Below are positions 53,187 through 63,047 of a stretch of 64,000 nucleotides of DNA, in pieces (within the stretch, counting starts at the first letter, position 1; each line of letters starts with the position of its first letter). Position numbers and translations under genes: made by a program. The stretch comes from Lophium mytilinum. Taxonomy: Eukaryota; Ascomycota; Dothideomycetes; Mytilinidiales; Mytilinidiaceae. The notes beneath the pieces were generated by a model. That model was not told where the DNA came from, did no database searches, and saw nothing but the letters and a program-made list of their open reading frames with translations. The DNA lies in NCBI GenBank assembly GCA_010093605.1, contig MU004196.1, positions 150,255 through 214,254 on the forward strand, read 5' to 3'.

Positions 53187-54030
53187 GGTGAATGATGTGT
53201 AAATGGCTATCGGTTCATGGACGGAATAATGAATTTAAATTTGCAGAAGAGGACGCGGCTGAAGCTTTTGAACTGGCATGAGAAGGTATTCTTTGCTTGG
53301 AAGGAAAGACACGTACGAGGAATTCGTCGACCCAGGGAAGTTGTAAGACACACTTCCGTGGTCTTATAACGTCTTACCCTTTCTAGCAAGACGAGGAGCA
53401 TGGTAGGCATACAATTTGAGGGAGCGGTGCCCGGAGCAGCTGAAGTCCAATGGATCGAGCCTTCGCTACCAGCCTTCCAGCTGCGCTTGATACTTTTGAG
53501 CGACGTCTCTGCTGCGACCTAGGTATAAGGCCTACAATGTACCAGAACTAATGTAGAATCTAGTCATATGGTTGTACATACCGAACTAGCGTGACATCTC
53601 GAGATTGATTGCAACCGGAGATCTCCTTTTTGGAAACATTGATGATCATCTCCTCTCCCAGTAGACTCCAGACACGCTATCGCAGTTCCAATAAAAACAA
53701 TATACAAAAAGAAGGGCGGAGCCAGCTACTTCCTAACCTCCTTTGACACTCATCGTGTTAGTTGCAATATATCCAAGTTGAAATCGGTATTTCGCAATGA
53801 CCAGAACAACATCAGCTCCCAAAATATAAACTTACAGCGCTTCGAAGGCCATATTTATTTAGAATCCCCATATTCCTTTGCCAATACTACTTCAAGGTAT
53901 GTGCAGGTGGAGTGATATGCTCCATCCTTCCGATCTGTCCTTGAATCGACGCCATGTCCTCGATACCGTTCCCACGGTAAATCATGAGCTATTTCGATAT
54001 TGGTTATCCCCATCGTGAGTCCTACGATAC
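53187..54030. other. Intergenic: upstream of the octapeptide-repeat gene
   Basis: About 0.84 kb between two minus-strand genes. It is moderately AT-rich (ATATCCAAG, AAAATATAAAC words near 53760-53830). No coding or repeat structure is visible. Confidence 0.35.
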
Positions 54031-54529
54031 CTAGTCCTCCCTCTTCAAAATCTTCCTCAATGCCTCCTCATTCTCCGACGTCCTCTTAACCTTGCCTTCT
54101 TCAACAGGCTTATCCGGTTTATCCTTCGCAAACAGCGCTTCCTTCAGAATTCCAGTATCATCGACTTTCTCTAGCTGCCCGTGCCGACGCCTGGATTCAC
54201 GATACCAGCTGATCTGCCCTCCATCGGCTTCACGATGCTTTTGTGCATTGAGTTTCGCGGCGCGTATCGAGGTGCGGGAGTAGACGAAGAGAAGGCCGGC
54301 CATTGTCAGCGCGGCTAGGGGCGCCACGAGAGTCTGTTTTGATATCAGTCTCCTAATGCTTGGCGGTATAGAAGCTATCGACAGCGAGTCATAGCAGATT
54401 ATAGCAGATTGAGTCACTTACTCGTCCATTGATGAGACTCCTCCGTACAACTTTCTTAGCTCCTCCGGGAACGTTGGGGACTTCAGAGATGCCGTCTGCT
54501 GAGCGTGGTACTGACAGACGTCCTCCCAT
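54031..54529 (-). CDS. Small single-pass membrane protein, conserved-looking, unknown
   Basis: Two exons, 54529-54422 and 54333-54031, encode 136 residues; the 88-bp intron has a GTAAGT donor and closes in phase 0. The N-terminus (MGGRLSVPRSADGISEVPNV) is followed by a basic segment (KKVVRRSLINGR), a hydrophobic helix TLVAPLAALTMAGLLFVYSR spanning the splice site, and a charged C-terminal half with READGGQISWYRESRRRHGQ and KTSENEEALRKILKRED-like helix. This layout fits small mitochondrial or ER membrane proteins of fungi. No family is recognised. It is divergent from glutathione reductase across about 530 bp. Confidence 0.7.
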
Positions 54530-55057
54530 GCTGGCTTATAGCTGTGATGGTTGAGGATGAGTTGCGATGCTGGTGGTGTGAGCTTAGGTCGTGAATATAC
54601 GCTACGTCATTAGATGGTTCGAGGGCGAGGCGCAATGGACCATGGCGGGACGGCTCGTTTTCGGTAGAGCGATCCGAGAAGATCTTAAATATTAATTTAA
54701 AGTCTGTATAGCTGGTAGATGCTCTCAGGACGTGACTTTGCGAGGTGGTCGTCTGGTGGAGCAGTTTTAGCCGCAAAGCTCGGATGCGCGGCATGACTTG
54801 AGCTTCAAATAATTTAGAACAAACTCAAGTCATTATTCAGCCAATCGCCGAGGCAGGCGTTCTATACTCAACCCCTCGTGTTCTCCTTTCATTTGTCATT
54901 AAGCGCGTCTACGCTAAGCTGGCAGCTGGCAGAATCGAGAGTCGTTTGGGGCCAGATAGCACTGCTTCCGTCATTCTGAGACTGTTCTCGTCCAGGCCTT
55001 GCGTCATTACTAAAAGTCGCATCCTTTCACCGGATAGGCCCTGTCACCATTCTACCT
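54530..55057. promoter_or_regulatory. Divergent promoter: small membrane protein and GLR1
   Basis: A 528-bp gap between divergent genes. No clear TATA box or known redox-regulator site was identified by eye. Confidence 0.4.
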
Positions 55058-56665
55058 ATGAATTTCATCATACATAAAGTCACTGCTTCTGCCGTATCAG
55101 TCGCCGCATCGCCGCACTCCTCCACTTCCATCCTTCTGGCTTTCCGCGCTCCCTCGAAACTGGCCGCTCCACGCCTTGCATCGGTCTCCCGCCACTTCTC
55201 GTCGTCGCCGTCAATCATGGCGCCTATTCAGAAAGAGTGTGACTATCTGGTTATTGGGGGAGGAAGCGGGGGTATTGCATCTGCGCGACGAGCGGCAAAA
55301 CACGGTGCGAAGGTTATTGCGATTGAGAGTGCCCGCTTGGGAGGGACCTGCGTGAACGTCGGTTGTGTGCCCAAGAAAGTGACCTGGAACGCCGCGGCGA
55401 TAGCCGAGAACTTCAAGGACGCAAAAGCGTATGGGTTTGGCGGATTCGAAGAGCCTACTTTTGACTGGCCGTACTTCAAGAAGAAGCGTGATGCATATGT
55501 CAAAAGACTGAATGGCATCTACGCCAACAACCTCGGAAAGGACAAGATCGACACCCTGCATGGTCGCGCGAGCTTTGTGAGCAAGAACGAAGTCGAGGTG
55601 AAGCTCGATGACGGCACGAAGCAGACTATCAAGGCGAAGAATATCCTTATTGCGACGGGAGGCCGACCTACAGTTCCGGACATCCCCGGAAAGGAACTAT
55701 GCATCGACAGTGATGGCTTCTTCGACTTGGAGGAGCAGCCAAAGCGGATCGCAACCAGTGGTGCTGGCTACATTGGAGTGGAGATGTCTGGAATGCTACA
55801 CGCTCTTGGTTCTAAAGTCGATTTCTTCATTCGTGGAGACAAATTACTCAGGAGTTTCGATCCTCTGATTCAAGACACTGTCACGAAGGAGTACGAGCGA
55901 CAAGGCGTCAGCCTCCATAAGGGAGCCCAGATCACCAAGGTCGAGAAGCTAGACGACGGCTCGAAAAAGGTGTACTACAAAGAAGGTGACAAGGAGTCGA
56001 GCATCGAAGTCGATGTCGTTCTCTTCGCCGTCGGCCGAGTCCCAGAAATCGAGGATCTTCACCTCGACAAGCTTGGAATCAAGCTCAATGAAAAGAAGCA
56101 CATCATCGTGGACGACTACCAGAATACCAACGTCGAGAACATCTTCGCCCTGGGAGATGTCTGCGATCGTGGTTTCGAACTGACACCCGTAGCTATTGCG
56201 GCCGGCCGCCGTCTCAGTGAGAGACTCTTCGCTGGAAAGAAGGACGCCCATCTCGACTACAGCAACATCCCATCTGTCGTTTTCGCACACCCTGAAATTG
56301 GAAGCATCGGGTTGACCGAGCCACAAGCGCGAGAGAAATACGGCGATAGCCTCAAGATCTACAAGACCGAGTTCACAGCTATGTACTACGCCATGATGGA
56401 GCCGGAAGACAAGGGCCCTACCGCATACAAGATCATCTGCGAGGGCGTGAATGAAAGAGTCGTTGGATTGCATATCTTGGGCGTGGGAAGCAGCGAGATT
56501 CTACAGGGCTTTGGTGTTGCTATCAAGATGGGCGCGACGAAGGCGGATTTCGATAATTGCGTCGTAAGTTCGAAGAAATCAGAACTGATATGCTACAGCA
56601 GAGCTAATTTATTCATCCAGGCAATTCATCCCGTCTCAGCAGAGGAACTGGTCACCATGACCTAG
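55058..56665 (+). CDS. GLR1: Glutathione reductase, likely mitochondrial and cytosolic
   Basis: Two exons, 55058-56563 and 56621-56665, encode 516 residues. The FAD motif GGGSGG is at 67-72, the redox disulfide GGTCVNVGCVPKK has Cys 98 and Cys 103, the NADPH fold is GAGYIGVEMSGML, and a second FAD region is NIFALGDV. The active-site histidine lies in AIHPVSAEELVTM, encoded across the intron. The 57-bp intron is a multiple of three and free of stops, so an unspliced message would add 19 residues right before that motif. The first 53 residues are rich in Ser, Ala and basic residues with no acids, as in a mitochondrial presequence; a second ATG (residue 54, MAPIQKE) would give the cytosolic form, as in yeast Glr1. 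It reduces oxidised glutathione with NADPH. Confidence 0.94.
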   Translation: MNFIIHKVTASAVSVAASPHSSTSILLAFRAPSKLAAPRLASVSRHFSSSPSIMAPIQKECDYLVIGGGSGGIASARRAAKHGAKVIAIESARLGGTCVNVGCVPKKVTWNAAAIAENFKDAKAYGFGGFEEPTFDWPYFKKKRDAYVKRLNGIYANNLGKDKIDTLHGRASFVSKNEVEVKLDDGTKQTIKAKNILIATGGRPTVPDIPGKELCIDSDGFFDLEEQPKRIATSGAGYIGVEMSGMLHALGSKVDFFIRGDKLLRSFDPLIQDTVTKEYERQGVSLHKGAQITKVEKLDDGSKKVYYKEGDKESSIEVDVVLFAVGRVPEIEDLHLDKLGIKLNEKKHIIVDDYQNTNVENIFALGDVCDRGFELTPVAIAAGRRLSERLFAGKKDAHLDYSNIPSVVFAHPEIGSIGLTEPQAREKYGDSLKIYKTEFTAMYYAMMEPEDKGPTAYKIICEGVNERVVGLHILGVGSSEILQGFGVAIKMGATKADFDNCVVSSKKSELICYSRANLFIQAIHPVSAEELVTMT

Positions 56666-58035
56666 TCAAACGCATATTCAGTGTTTGCTGTGCGAAATGG
56701 AGAAACCGCATATACCTAGATTTCCTATTGTAGATGTACAATACGCACTCCAATAAAGACAGTAGAATATCTTCAACACCCAGGAGAAACATTGATACGC
56801 GAACTACGTGAGAACCTACTTCGGATACGAGATTGACTTTTCAGATACCTTCCTACGGCTCTATTCTTCCAGCCTTTACGCAGCTTCATCCTCTCACACC
56901 CTGTCGATTCTACTGGTCTCGTTCCTACGACAACTCTTCTCTTGCAGGACTTGCAGGACTTCTATGGCCACGTAATCGAATCGAATGTTATCACAATTCC
57001 ACGGTTCCACCTCTCTACCACGACTATTATCCTCTAAATTTCTCAACGGCCACGTCATCAGGAGCCCAGAGCGACTCTACCACGGAACCACCCACCCCCC
57101 GCTGACTCATCCCCCTCCCCCAAACCTACATAAGCCCGTCCTCCCCCGTCCCTCTTCTCCTCTTCGCCTTCGGGCATTCACTCCTTCCAATTTCCTAAAA
57201 TCAAGGGCTCATTGCATGTATCGCCATATAATTTGTTATATGTAGAGCACAAACCCGGCTCTTGTAGACTATGCTATCTAGACCCTTCCCCCGCCATGTA
57301 TTACCCACTTTTGTCACTCCTTGGGGGCAGCGGTTCAAACCCGACAGATACTTAGTAGGAGACGATGCGCAGATGGATGAGAGCCTTGTGGATTTGGTTT
57401 GGATATATAGGAGGTTTTTGACCCCGAGAAAGGGTTTTCCTCACAATCATATACTGTTCCCGATCTACATATGACCTTTTTGCTATGATTTTTGTGATGT
57501 GTGTTGAGGTTGTGGGGAGGACAGGTGGCCTGAGTGGTGTGGTGTTTGAGACTGGCATAGACCTTTAACGTGCTGAGGCATCGTAGCAACTCATGATGAC
57601 TTGACTAGTAACGTGAAGCTATTATATGACTGCTTAGGGTGCATCGAGGTATTCCAGAGGCTCTGAGGTCGTATCCAGGCGTGAGTGATGAGTAGGAGTT
57701 GAAGCCAGCTCAACTCAGCCCTTCGCCACTGACACATCCTGTATGCCTATTCCCGGAGCACTACTTCAAATTATCAAGATACAGGACTCTGACAAATGTT
57801 CAGGACCTCGATTCGAATGAAAAATGACGTTGATTCAGTGTCCTACATAGAAGCTCCAACTCCCGCTACCCAGTACACACACTATGCGAGAACTTGAGGC
57901 AGAACAGCATGATTCCCAGCTCTTCCATGCCCCCAATATACACAATGAAAGCCTTTTCCCTCTCATACAAGCCCATCATCCCATCGCTCCCAAGCCGATC
58001 CCCATACACCCTCCTCTCCCCACCCTCACTCAACC
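56666..58035. other. Intergenic: convergent 3' regions of GLR1 and VTC1
   Basis: About 1.37 kb. The stretch 57050-57170 is C-rich, and a B-box-like word (GGTTCAAACCC) near 57332 is not part of a foldable tRNA. No gene, RNA or repeat is supported. Confidence 0.4.
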
Positions 58036-58473
58036 TCACTCCCCCTTCTTCCCCGCGACAACCCTCAGCACAAAATTCACCACCACGGCCGCCAGCAGCG
58101 CAATCGCGAGCACCGTCGGGCCCAGCCTATCATCAAACCCGCCCTGCCCGCGCTGCCGGATGCTCTTCGCGCGCCAGTGGAACGTGAACAGCGCGTAGAT
58201 CATAGCCGCCATGGCGACCAGCGTGAACAGCCCCGCGCTGATCTGTCCGACTTTGTCGCCGAAGTTCAGCAGCCCGATGGCGAGCCCGCCGAGGATCACG
58301 GTGAAGTTGAGCCAGCTGAGGAAGGTGCGCTCGTTGGCGAAGAAGACTTTGGGCTCGACGCGCGTGGGGAGGGCGATGCGTTTGCCTGGGGGTTGTTAGG
58401 GACGGGGTATTGGAGAGAGGGGAGGGGAGGGAAGAGTACCTGGGGCGGTTTGGAGGAGAGGTTGGGTGGACAT
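58036..58473 (-). CDS. VTC1: Vacuolar transporter chaperone subunit Vtc1
   Basis: Two exons, 58473-58440 and 58385-58036, encode 127 residues; the 54-bp intron has a CCCTAAC branch site and the split Gly codon closes the frame. After [20 protein letters not shown] comes [19 protein letters not shown], the hallmark of the DUF202 membrane domain. Three transmembrane helices follow (about 31-51, 55-79 and 96-118). Vtc1 is the small membrane subunit of the VTC polyphosphate polymerase, which makes polyphosphate and moves it into the vacuole. Length matches yeast Vtc1 (129). The gene is divergent from the dynein light chain gene. The coding strand becomes G-rich at its 3' end. Confidence 0.94.
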
Positions 58474-58849
58474 GGTGGGGATTTGTGGCTTTGGAGATGG
58501 TAAAAAGGTTGGTTTGGGGCCTCAATGGGTAGGATAGTTGTTTGAGGCAATATTTATGAGGCTTGGGGAGCTCGACAAGGAGTTTGAGGTGAATATCTGG
58601 ATGTTCTGATGACAGAGAAAAGAAAGAAGCACGGCAAAGGTCTGCGATCCATCGAGGGCTCTCGTCCGCCCACGTGCTCGGCAGCCAATCGCTAGAACCC
58701 CCGCCCAAAACCGGCGATCTCCAGGGCTCACCCTTCACTAATGCCAAACACAACAACACCACTACTCAAAGCCCCAAACATCACCATTGGCACGCCCTCG
58801 CAACCCTATTAGCTCCTTAGACTCCTAACTTTACGCGATCGAGCCCATC
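58474..58849. promoter_or_regulatory. Divergent promoter: VTC1 and dynein light chain
   Basis: A 376-bp gap. A CACGTG word occurs near 58671. Pho4-type sites of the form CACGTG control VTC genes in yeast under phosphate limitation, so this single site could matter for VTC1. Confidence 0.4.
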
Positions 58850-59513
58850 ATGACTTCGGTATGGCTGGACTCTGGCTAAAGCGCATGTTTCCGAATGCTA
58901 ATGTAAGCTCCCACAGCCTGTTTCGACGACCCGGCTGCAGCAAATCGCAACAGACGTATGTACATCCACTTCCCACTTATATGTTCGAAGAAGCTGATTG
59001 GGCTCTCAGGCATGCGAAAGCGCCATCGGCAATTCAGAGAGCTACAACCATAGCAGTGTCGCAGCTTGGAATACCGAGATCATCGTACGTTCACCGCATC
59101 ACACGAGCACCCCGACTACACCTCCCAACCGCCTCATATCCTCAACACCGCCTTCCGCTCTCTATTGCTAGCATTATCTCGCCATTTCCGTCAATCCCCG
59201 CATCACTCATACTCGAAGTTTTAGTACTAACAATTCCCAGAACAGCGTGCTGAAAGCCCTCATCTCCGAAACCACATCCACCACCACCTCGCAACCCCCC
59301 TTCAAGTACGCCGTCAACAGCACCATCATCCAGCACATCACGCCCAGCCCTGGCGCCGCAGGCGAGAGCGGCAGCACCGGCCGGCGGGGCATGCACAGCG
59401 CCATGGGCGCGTACTGGAACAACGACCGGGACGGCATGTGGAGCTGGAAGTACGACGGCGGGGAGAAGAAGGGCATGGATATTGTGGTCAGCATTATGTG
59501 GGTGGCGGTATAA
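58850..59513 (+). CDS. Tctex-type dynein light chain
   Basis: Four exons, 58850-58858, 58917-58955, 59010-59084 and 59241-59513, encode 131 residues; all joins are phase 0. The first exon codes only Met-Thr-Ser. The protein reads MTSPVSTTRLQQIATDACES, then SVAAWNTEIINSVLKALISE, then YAVNSTIIQHITPS, and ends DIVVSIMWVAV. The closing beta-strand pair with W and the NSTIIQ segment identify the Tctex-1/DYNLT family, a light chain that binds the dynein intermediate chain and cargo. A short Gly/Ser loop (GAAGESGSTGRRG) sits in the usual loop position. Introns are 58, 54 and 156 bp. The coding strand shifts from C-rich to G-rich within the last exon. Confidence 0.9.
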
Positions 59514-60163
59514 GCGCGTGGCGTGTGTATAACAAAGGGGGACGTGTGCTGGAGTATTAGTATCCTAGGGGGTGGAGCCGTGTGGTTGAGAGAGGTGAAC
59601 AAAAATCGGAGGAGCGGACTGCGATGGTTGAGGCCTTGGGTGCTGCTGAGACCGGTCGGTTGCGTGTTGCATCTGCTGGCGGTGCTTGGAGTCTGTCTCT
59701 TCTTCTTCGTTGGTGTGTGACTTCTTGCGACTTGGCGGTGAGGGAAATCCGAAATCGTAACTTTTCTCTTTGATTCTTGATCGGGCTGTGATGTTCTGGT
59801 ATTCCGAATGTGTAAAGTCCAAGCTGTTGAGAGATAGGCCTCAAGGTTCGACGTTGCCAAGACAAGATATACTTCCAAAAGGAAAAGGTGCTGGCGGGTG
59901 GCTGCAGGTGGACTTCGGGTAAAGACTTTTTCTTGTACCACCTCAGTATCGCATAAAGATCGAGCGCGCTCCGCTTCGCTTCCTTCTTCCTTATACATAC
60001 TTTCCTGTACCGTAGCATCCCACCAAGGTCGAGCGCACTCCACTTCGCTTGCTTCTTCATTATACACATTTTCTTGTACCATCTAAGCATCCGGTAAAGA
60101 TCGAGTGCACTCCACTTCGCTTTCTTCTTGATTGTACACATTTCCTCCGCAGTCCCTCACGAG
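59514..60163. other. Intergenic with tandem repeat upstream of a BTB gene
   Basis: About 0.65 kb. The part 59514-59900 has no recognised content beyond open antisense frames. The part 59930-60140 is the tandem repeat described separately and forms the immediate upstream region of the BTB gene. Confidence 0.4.
59930..60140. repeat. Three-copy tandem repeat of about 70 bp
   Basis: The word CGAGCGCACTCCACTTCGCT, with variants, starts at 59961, 60030 and 60102, so the unit lengths are 69 and 72 bp, both multiples of three. Each unit also has TTATACACATTTTCTTGTAC. Read on the minus strand, two frames stay open through all copies: one gives KKxAKWSALDLxxMLRWYKK repeats, the other EEASEVECAR-type repeats. 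No other evidence supports a protein here, and the repeat may instead act as a promoter element of the BTB gene. Confidence 0.75.
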
Positions 60164-61070
60164 ATGGCGTCGTCGACAGGAGCTATGAAGACCAGAGGGC
60201 CTTCGCCTATGTATGTTCTCGACAGGCATTACTATGATGAAAACTGGCTAATAGAAGCGTAGAACGGTGGGGGGAAGGATCGTAAACCTCGTAAACCTGA
60301 AGGTGGGCTCGGAGGAGCGAATCTACCCCGTTAACGAGGATCTGCTCGCATATCACTCCGAATATTTCCGGGTCCTCTTCAAAGGCCCGTTTCGGGAAGC
60401 TAAGGAAAAGGTCTCTGCTTTGCCAGACATTCAGTGCCGAACCTTTGAGATCTTCCGGGATTGGTTGTGTTCGGGCCGGTTTCCATGGGAAGGGAGCATG
60501 ACCGGCTCAGTGCCAAATTTGTCTAAGCTTAGAGGGTACACCGCTGAGCTGGCCTTGTTGGCGGCCCACGAGCACAGGGCTGCGGAAGAAATAGCCTCAG
60601 ACGACGACATGGAAAACGTTGAAGAGTACGCCCTTGACCTCTTCATTCTGGCCGATACCTACGACATTCCTAGACTTCGCCTTGACGCTCTAATTTCCTT
60701 TTTCATCGTCTTCGCGCAAGACTCTACGAAGACCCCATCATCGAACAGCATTATGTTAGCCGTCGATTGTCTACCCGAGGGCTCGCCGATGCGTACCATC
60801 ATTTCCGACTTGTTCTGCGTCCGCGTTATGGGAGCCGATCTTCCAAAAGACTATTGCTTGAAACTCCCAGACGATTTCATGTTCGACGTCCTGAAGAAAA
60901 TGAAGGACATGCTTTTGTATTCGCTGTATCCGCAAACCTCTACGTACCAGTCTTTCGTGGCGGGGCACGCAGAGGTCCGATACATTCCCTGGAGGAGGAA
61001 ACCCATCAGACAAAATTCTCCAAGGATGCCACGACGGAAAAACCGCCGACCTCGCCTCAGGCCGAAATGA
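60164..61070 (+). CDS. BTB/POZ domain protein A
   Basis: Two exons, 60164-60210 and 60263-61070, encode 284 residues; the 52-bp intron (GTATGT ... GCTAATA ... GTAG) splits a phase-2 codon. The N-terminus is MASSTGAMKTRGPSPITVGG. The BTB fold shows VNLKVGSEERIYPVNEDLLA, YHSEYFRVLFKGPFREAKEK, LPDIQCRTFEIFRDWL and a helical end (LFILADTYDIPRLRLDALIS). The tail is basic (RRKPIRQNSPRMPRRKNRRP), which could be a nuclear signal. Fungi of this group have many such short BTB proteins of unknown role. It is a paralog of the next gene, with the same intron position just before the BTB fold. Confidence 0.85.
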
Positions 61071-61963
61071 TTTTATAATGATAGGTCAAAGGGTTTAGGT
61101 ACACGACCATCCGACTGCTTGGGTCCTGGTATTGTTCGATCGATACCATTTTAGGGAGCGGTACACCTAGTAGGTAGCTAACTGCCAAAAGGCAGTCTTA
61201 TTCCCACTGCTTCAGCCCTCATGACCTGTGTTGAGTCTCAGAGACATATGAGGGTACCCCAAACGGCAGTAAGTTTGTGCGAGGCCCTGCCACTTCAATC
61301 ATTTGAGTTGCGAAAGGTGACAGTGGGCGAATGGAGTCACGCAAGTGGTATAGTGGACCCAGCTCGTTTACACTCCTGCTTGAGACTTGTCAATTGAACG
61401 CAGCATTTAAATGCGACAGGTGACGAGCGTCGTGATAGTCCATTCTAGTCTTATCTCGGACTCAGGCAGGTGTTACTGACTGAACGCTTCTTACTAGCTT
61501 GAGCTCCTGTTGTCCAAGTGAGACGGTGTGTTTTTAGAAAGTCTTAGAGTGCCTAAGTGAATGTTTCTAAGTGCATCTACACATGTATGAACACTGGGCA
61601 CTTGGTTAGATAGCTGGAGGCACCCTGGGCTGATGCTTTCAACAATTCCGATATAGAAATTTGCGCACTCGAGATCGCGTTTGGAAACTAAGGGTTCTTC
61701 GAGGTCGGCCTGAACCGCACACTCTCTCTTCCTGTCTTCCTCTCAGCTCCACTCCGTTTCACCTTCAACCTTCCACCCCATCTCGGCGAACTTTCTTCTT
61801 CCGTCTGATCAAGTACCGGATGGCTTGATGTGCCCCTCGCTGGCTGCAACTTCTCTGGCCCACCTCCGCTGTTTACGCGTCGACGCGCCTTTCATCGCCT
61901 GCCCAACACGACCTTGTCCGATCCACCTCACTTCCATCACCTCCTGGTGAAACGGCAGCTCCA
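61071..61963. other. Intergenic with single copies of left-end repeats
   Basis: About 0.9 kb between two BTB genes. It holds the repeat copy at 61134-61220, a hairpin-like arm at 61248-61269 (AGGGTACCCCAAACGGCAG), and a pyrimidine-rich promoter stretch at 61720-61800 before the second BTB gene. Confidence 0.45.
61134..61220. repeat. Solo copy of the left-end tandem-array unit
   Basis: GTTCGATCGATACCATTTTA, GGGAGCGGTACACCTAGTAG and the following AACTGCCAAAAGGCAGTCTT match in order the left-end unit (TCGATCGACACCACCGTAAG, GGGTGGCCCAGCTAGTAG, GTCAAAAGG...). The copy lies about 58 kb from the main array. Confidence 0.65.
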
Positions 61964-63047
61964 ATGTTACCTCCAGGCGGCTTTGGAAAGCCTCGTATGC
62001 AAACTGAAGGCGGCTTTAAGATGCCGCCGGCCCCATCTGCTCTCGGGCCTGACCGGCGCAGTCTCACTTTCGGACAAGTTGCGCGCATGTCACCATCACC
62101 CGCTCCCACTCAGCCAACCCTCTCTATTGAAGCATCGAAGATGCCGGATGCGACGAGCGACTCAACCTCTGCCGAGGCGCAGAAGCCACAGCCGTCGGGA
62201 AAGCCAGACAAGGACAAGAATGAAGGATGCCCATCCTTCACGTAAGCTATCCAGCCTTGCGCTCGTACGCCACGTGTGGAAATAGTCTAAACAACAATCT
62301 AGGACAATGAGCGTGATGTTGGTGCAGGTGAAGGTCGGAGCAAAGGGACAAGGCTCTGGCTCACCGGTCGCCTACGGCGTCCACAGAGATCTCCTTGCGC
62401 ACCATTCTGGACAATTTCGAGATCTCTTCATAAAGGGAGCTGAAACGGGTGATGATGTGACGGTACTGTTACCGGACATCAGTACAAATACCTTCAATAT
62501 GTTCCTAGACTGGCTTTACTTCAATCGCTTCCCGTGGGACCCGCGCGGAGAGCTGACGACAGCGATCGATAACCCGTCTCTGGAGATCGACCTCGTGGAT
62601 CTCTATTACATGGGCGAGAAATACGACATCCCGAAGCTCCGTCGCGACGCTATCAGCCGCTTCTTCCTTCACTTCGCCAAGAACAATCGCAAGTGCGTTG
62701 CCCTGCCCACGATCAAGCACGCGTTCCGGACCCGCAACCTTACTGTACTTTCGCCCATGCTTTCGCTCATCATTGACATCTTTTGCGGCCGCATGGGCGC
62801 CGCCGTACTCGACGACGCACTCCCGGAACTGTTCATGTTCCGAGTTCTACTCCAGCTCCAGCGGACAATGCCACCACAACGCGACTTCGATGGAGCGGCG
62901 AAATTGGGACACCACATCTGCAAGTACCACGAGCACAAGAACCTGTTCGACAAGTGCGAATACGAAGGGACTCAGGCTCGACTTGATCCGTATAGGACTT
63001 TTGTTCGACTTCCAGCTTCTGATTCCGCAACCCGTGAAACTGCCTGA
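61964..63047 (+). CDS. BTB/POZ domain protein B
   Basis: Two exons, 61964-62241 and 62303-63047, encode 340 residues; the 61-bp intron splits a phase-2 Thr codon. The N-terminal 92 residues are disordered and Pro/Ser/Lys-rich (MLPPGGFGKPRMQTEGGFKM). The BTB fold follows: VMLVQVKVGAKGQG, AYGVHRDLLAHHSGQFRDLF, LPDISTNTFNMFLDWLYFNR, and YYMGEKYDIPKLRRDAISRF. The C-terminal helices resemble BTB protein A without its basic tail. The FPW motif after the BTB (FPWEG in A, FPWDP in B) and the intron position and phase are shared, pointing to tandem duplication. Function is unknown. Confidence 0.87.

Noticed and set aside
57325-57345. GGTTCAAACCC resembles a tRNA B box
   Set aside because: Only three of five stem pairs form and no A box or cloverleaf can be built around it.
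59557-60141. An antisense protein with AKWSALDL repeats
   Set aside because: Open frames follow from the codon-multiple repeat; the rest lacks coding character, so only the DNA repeat is listed.
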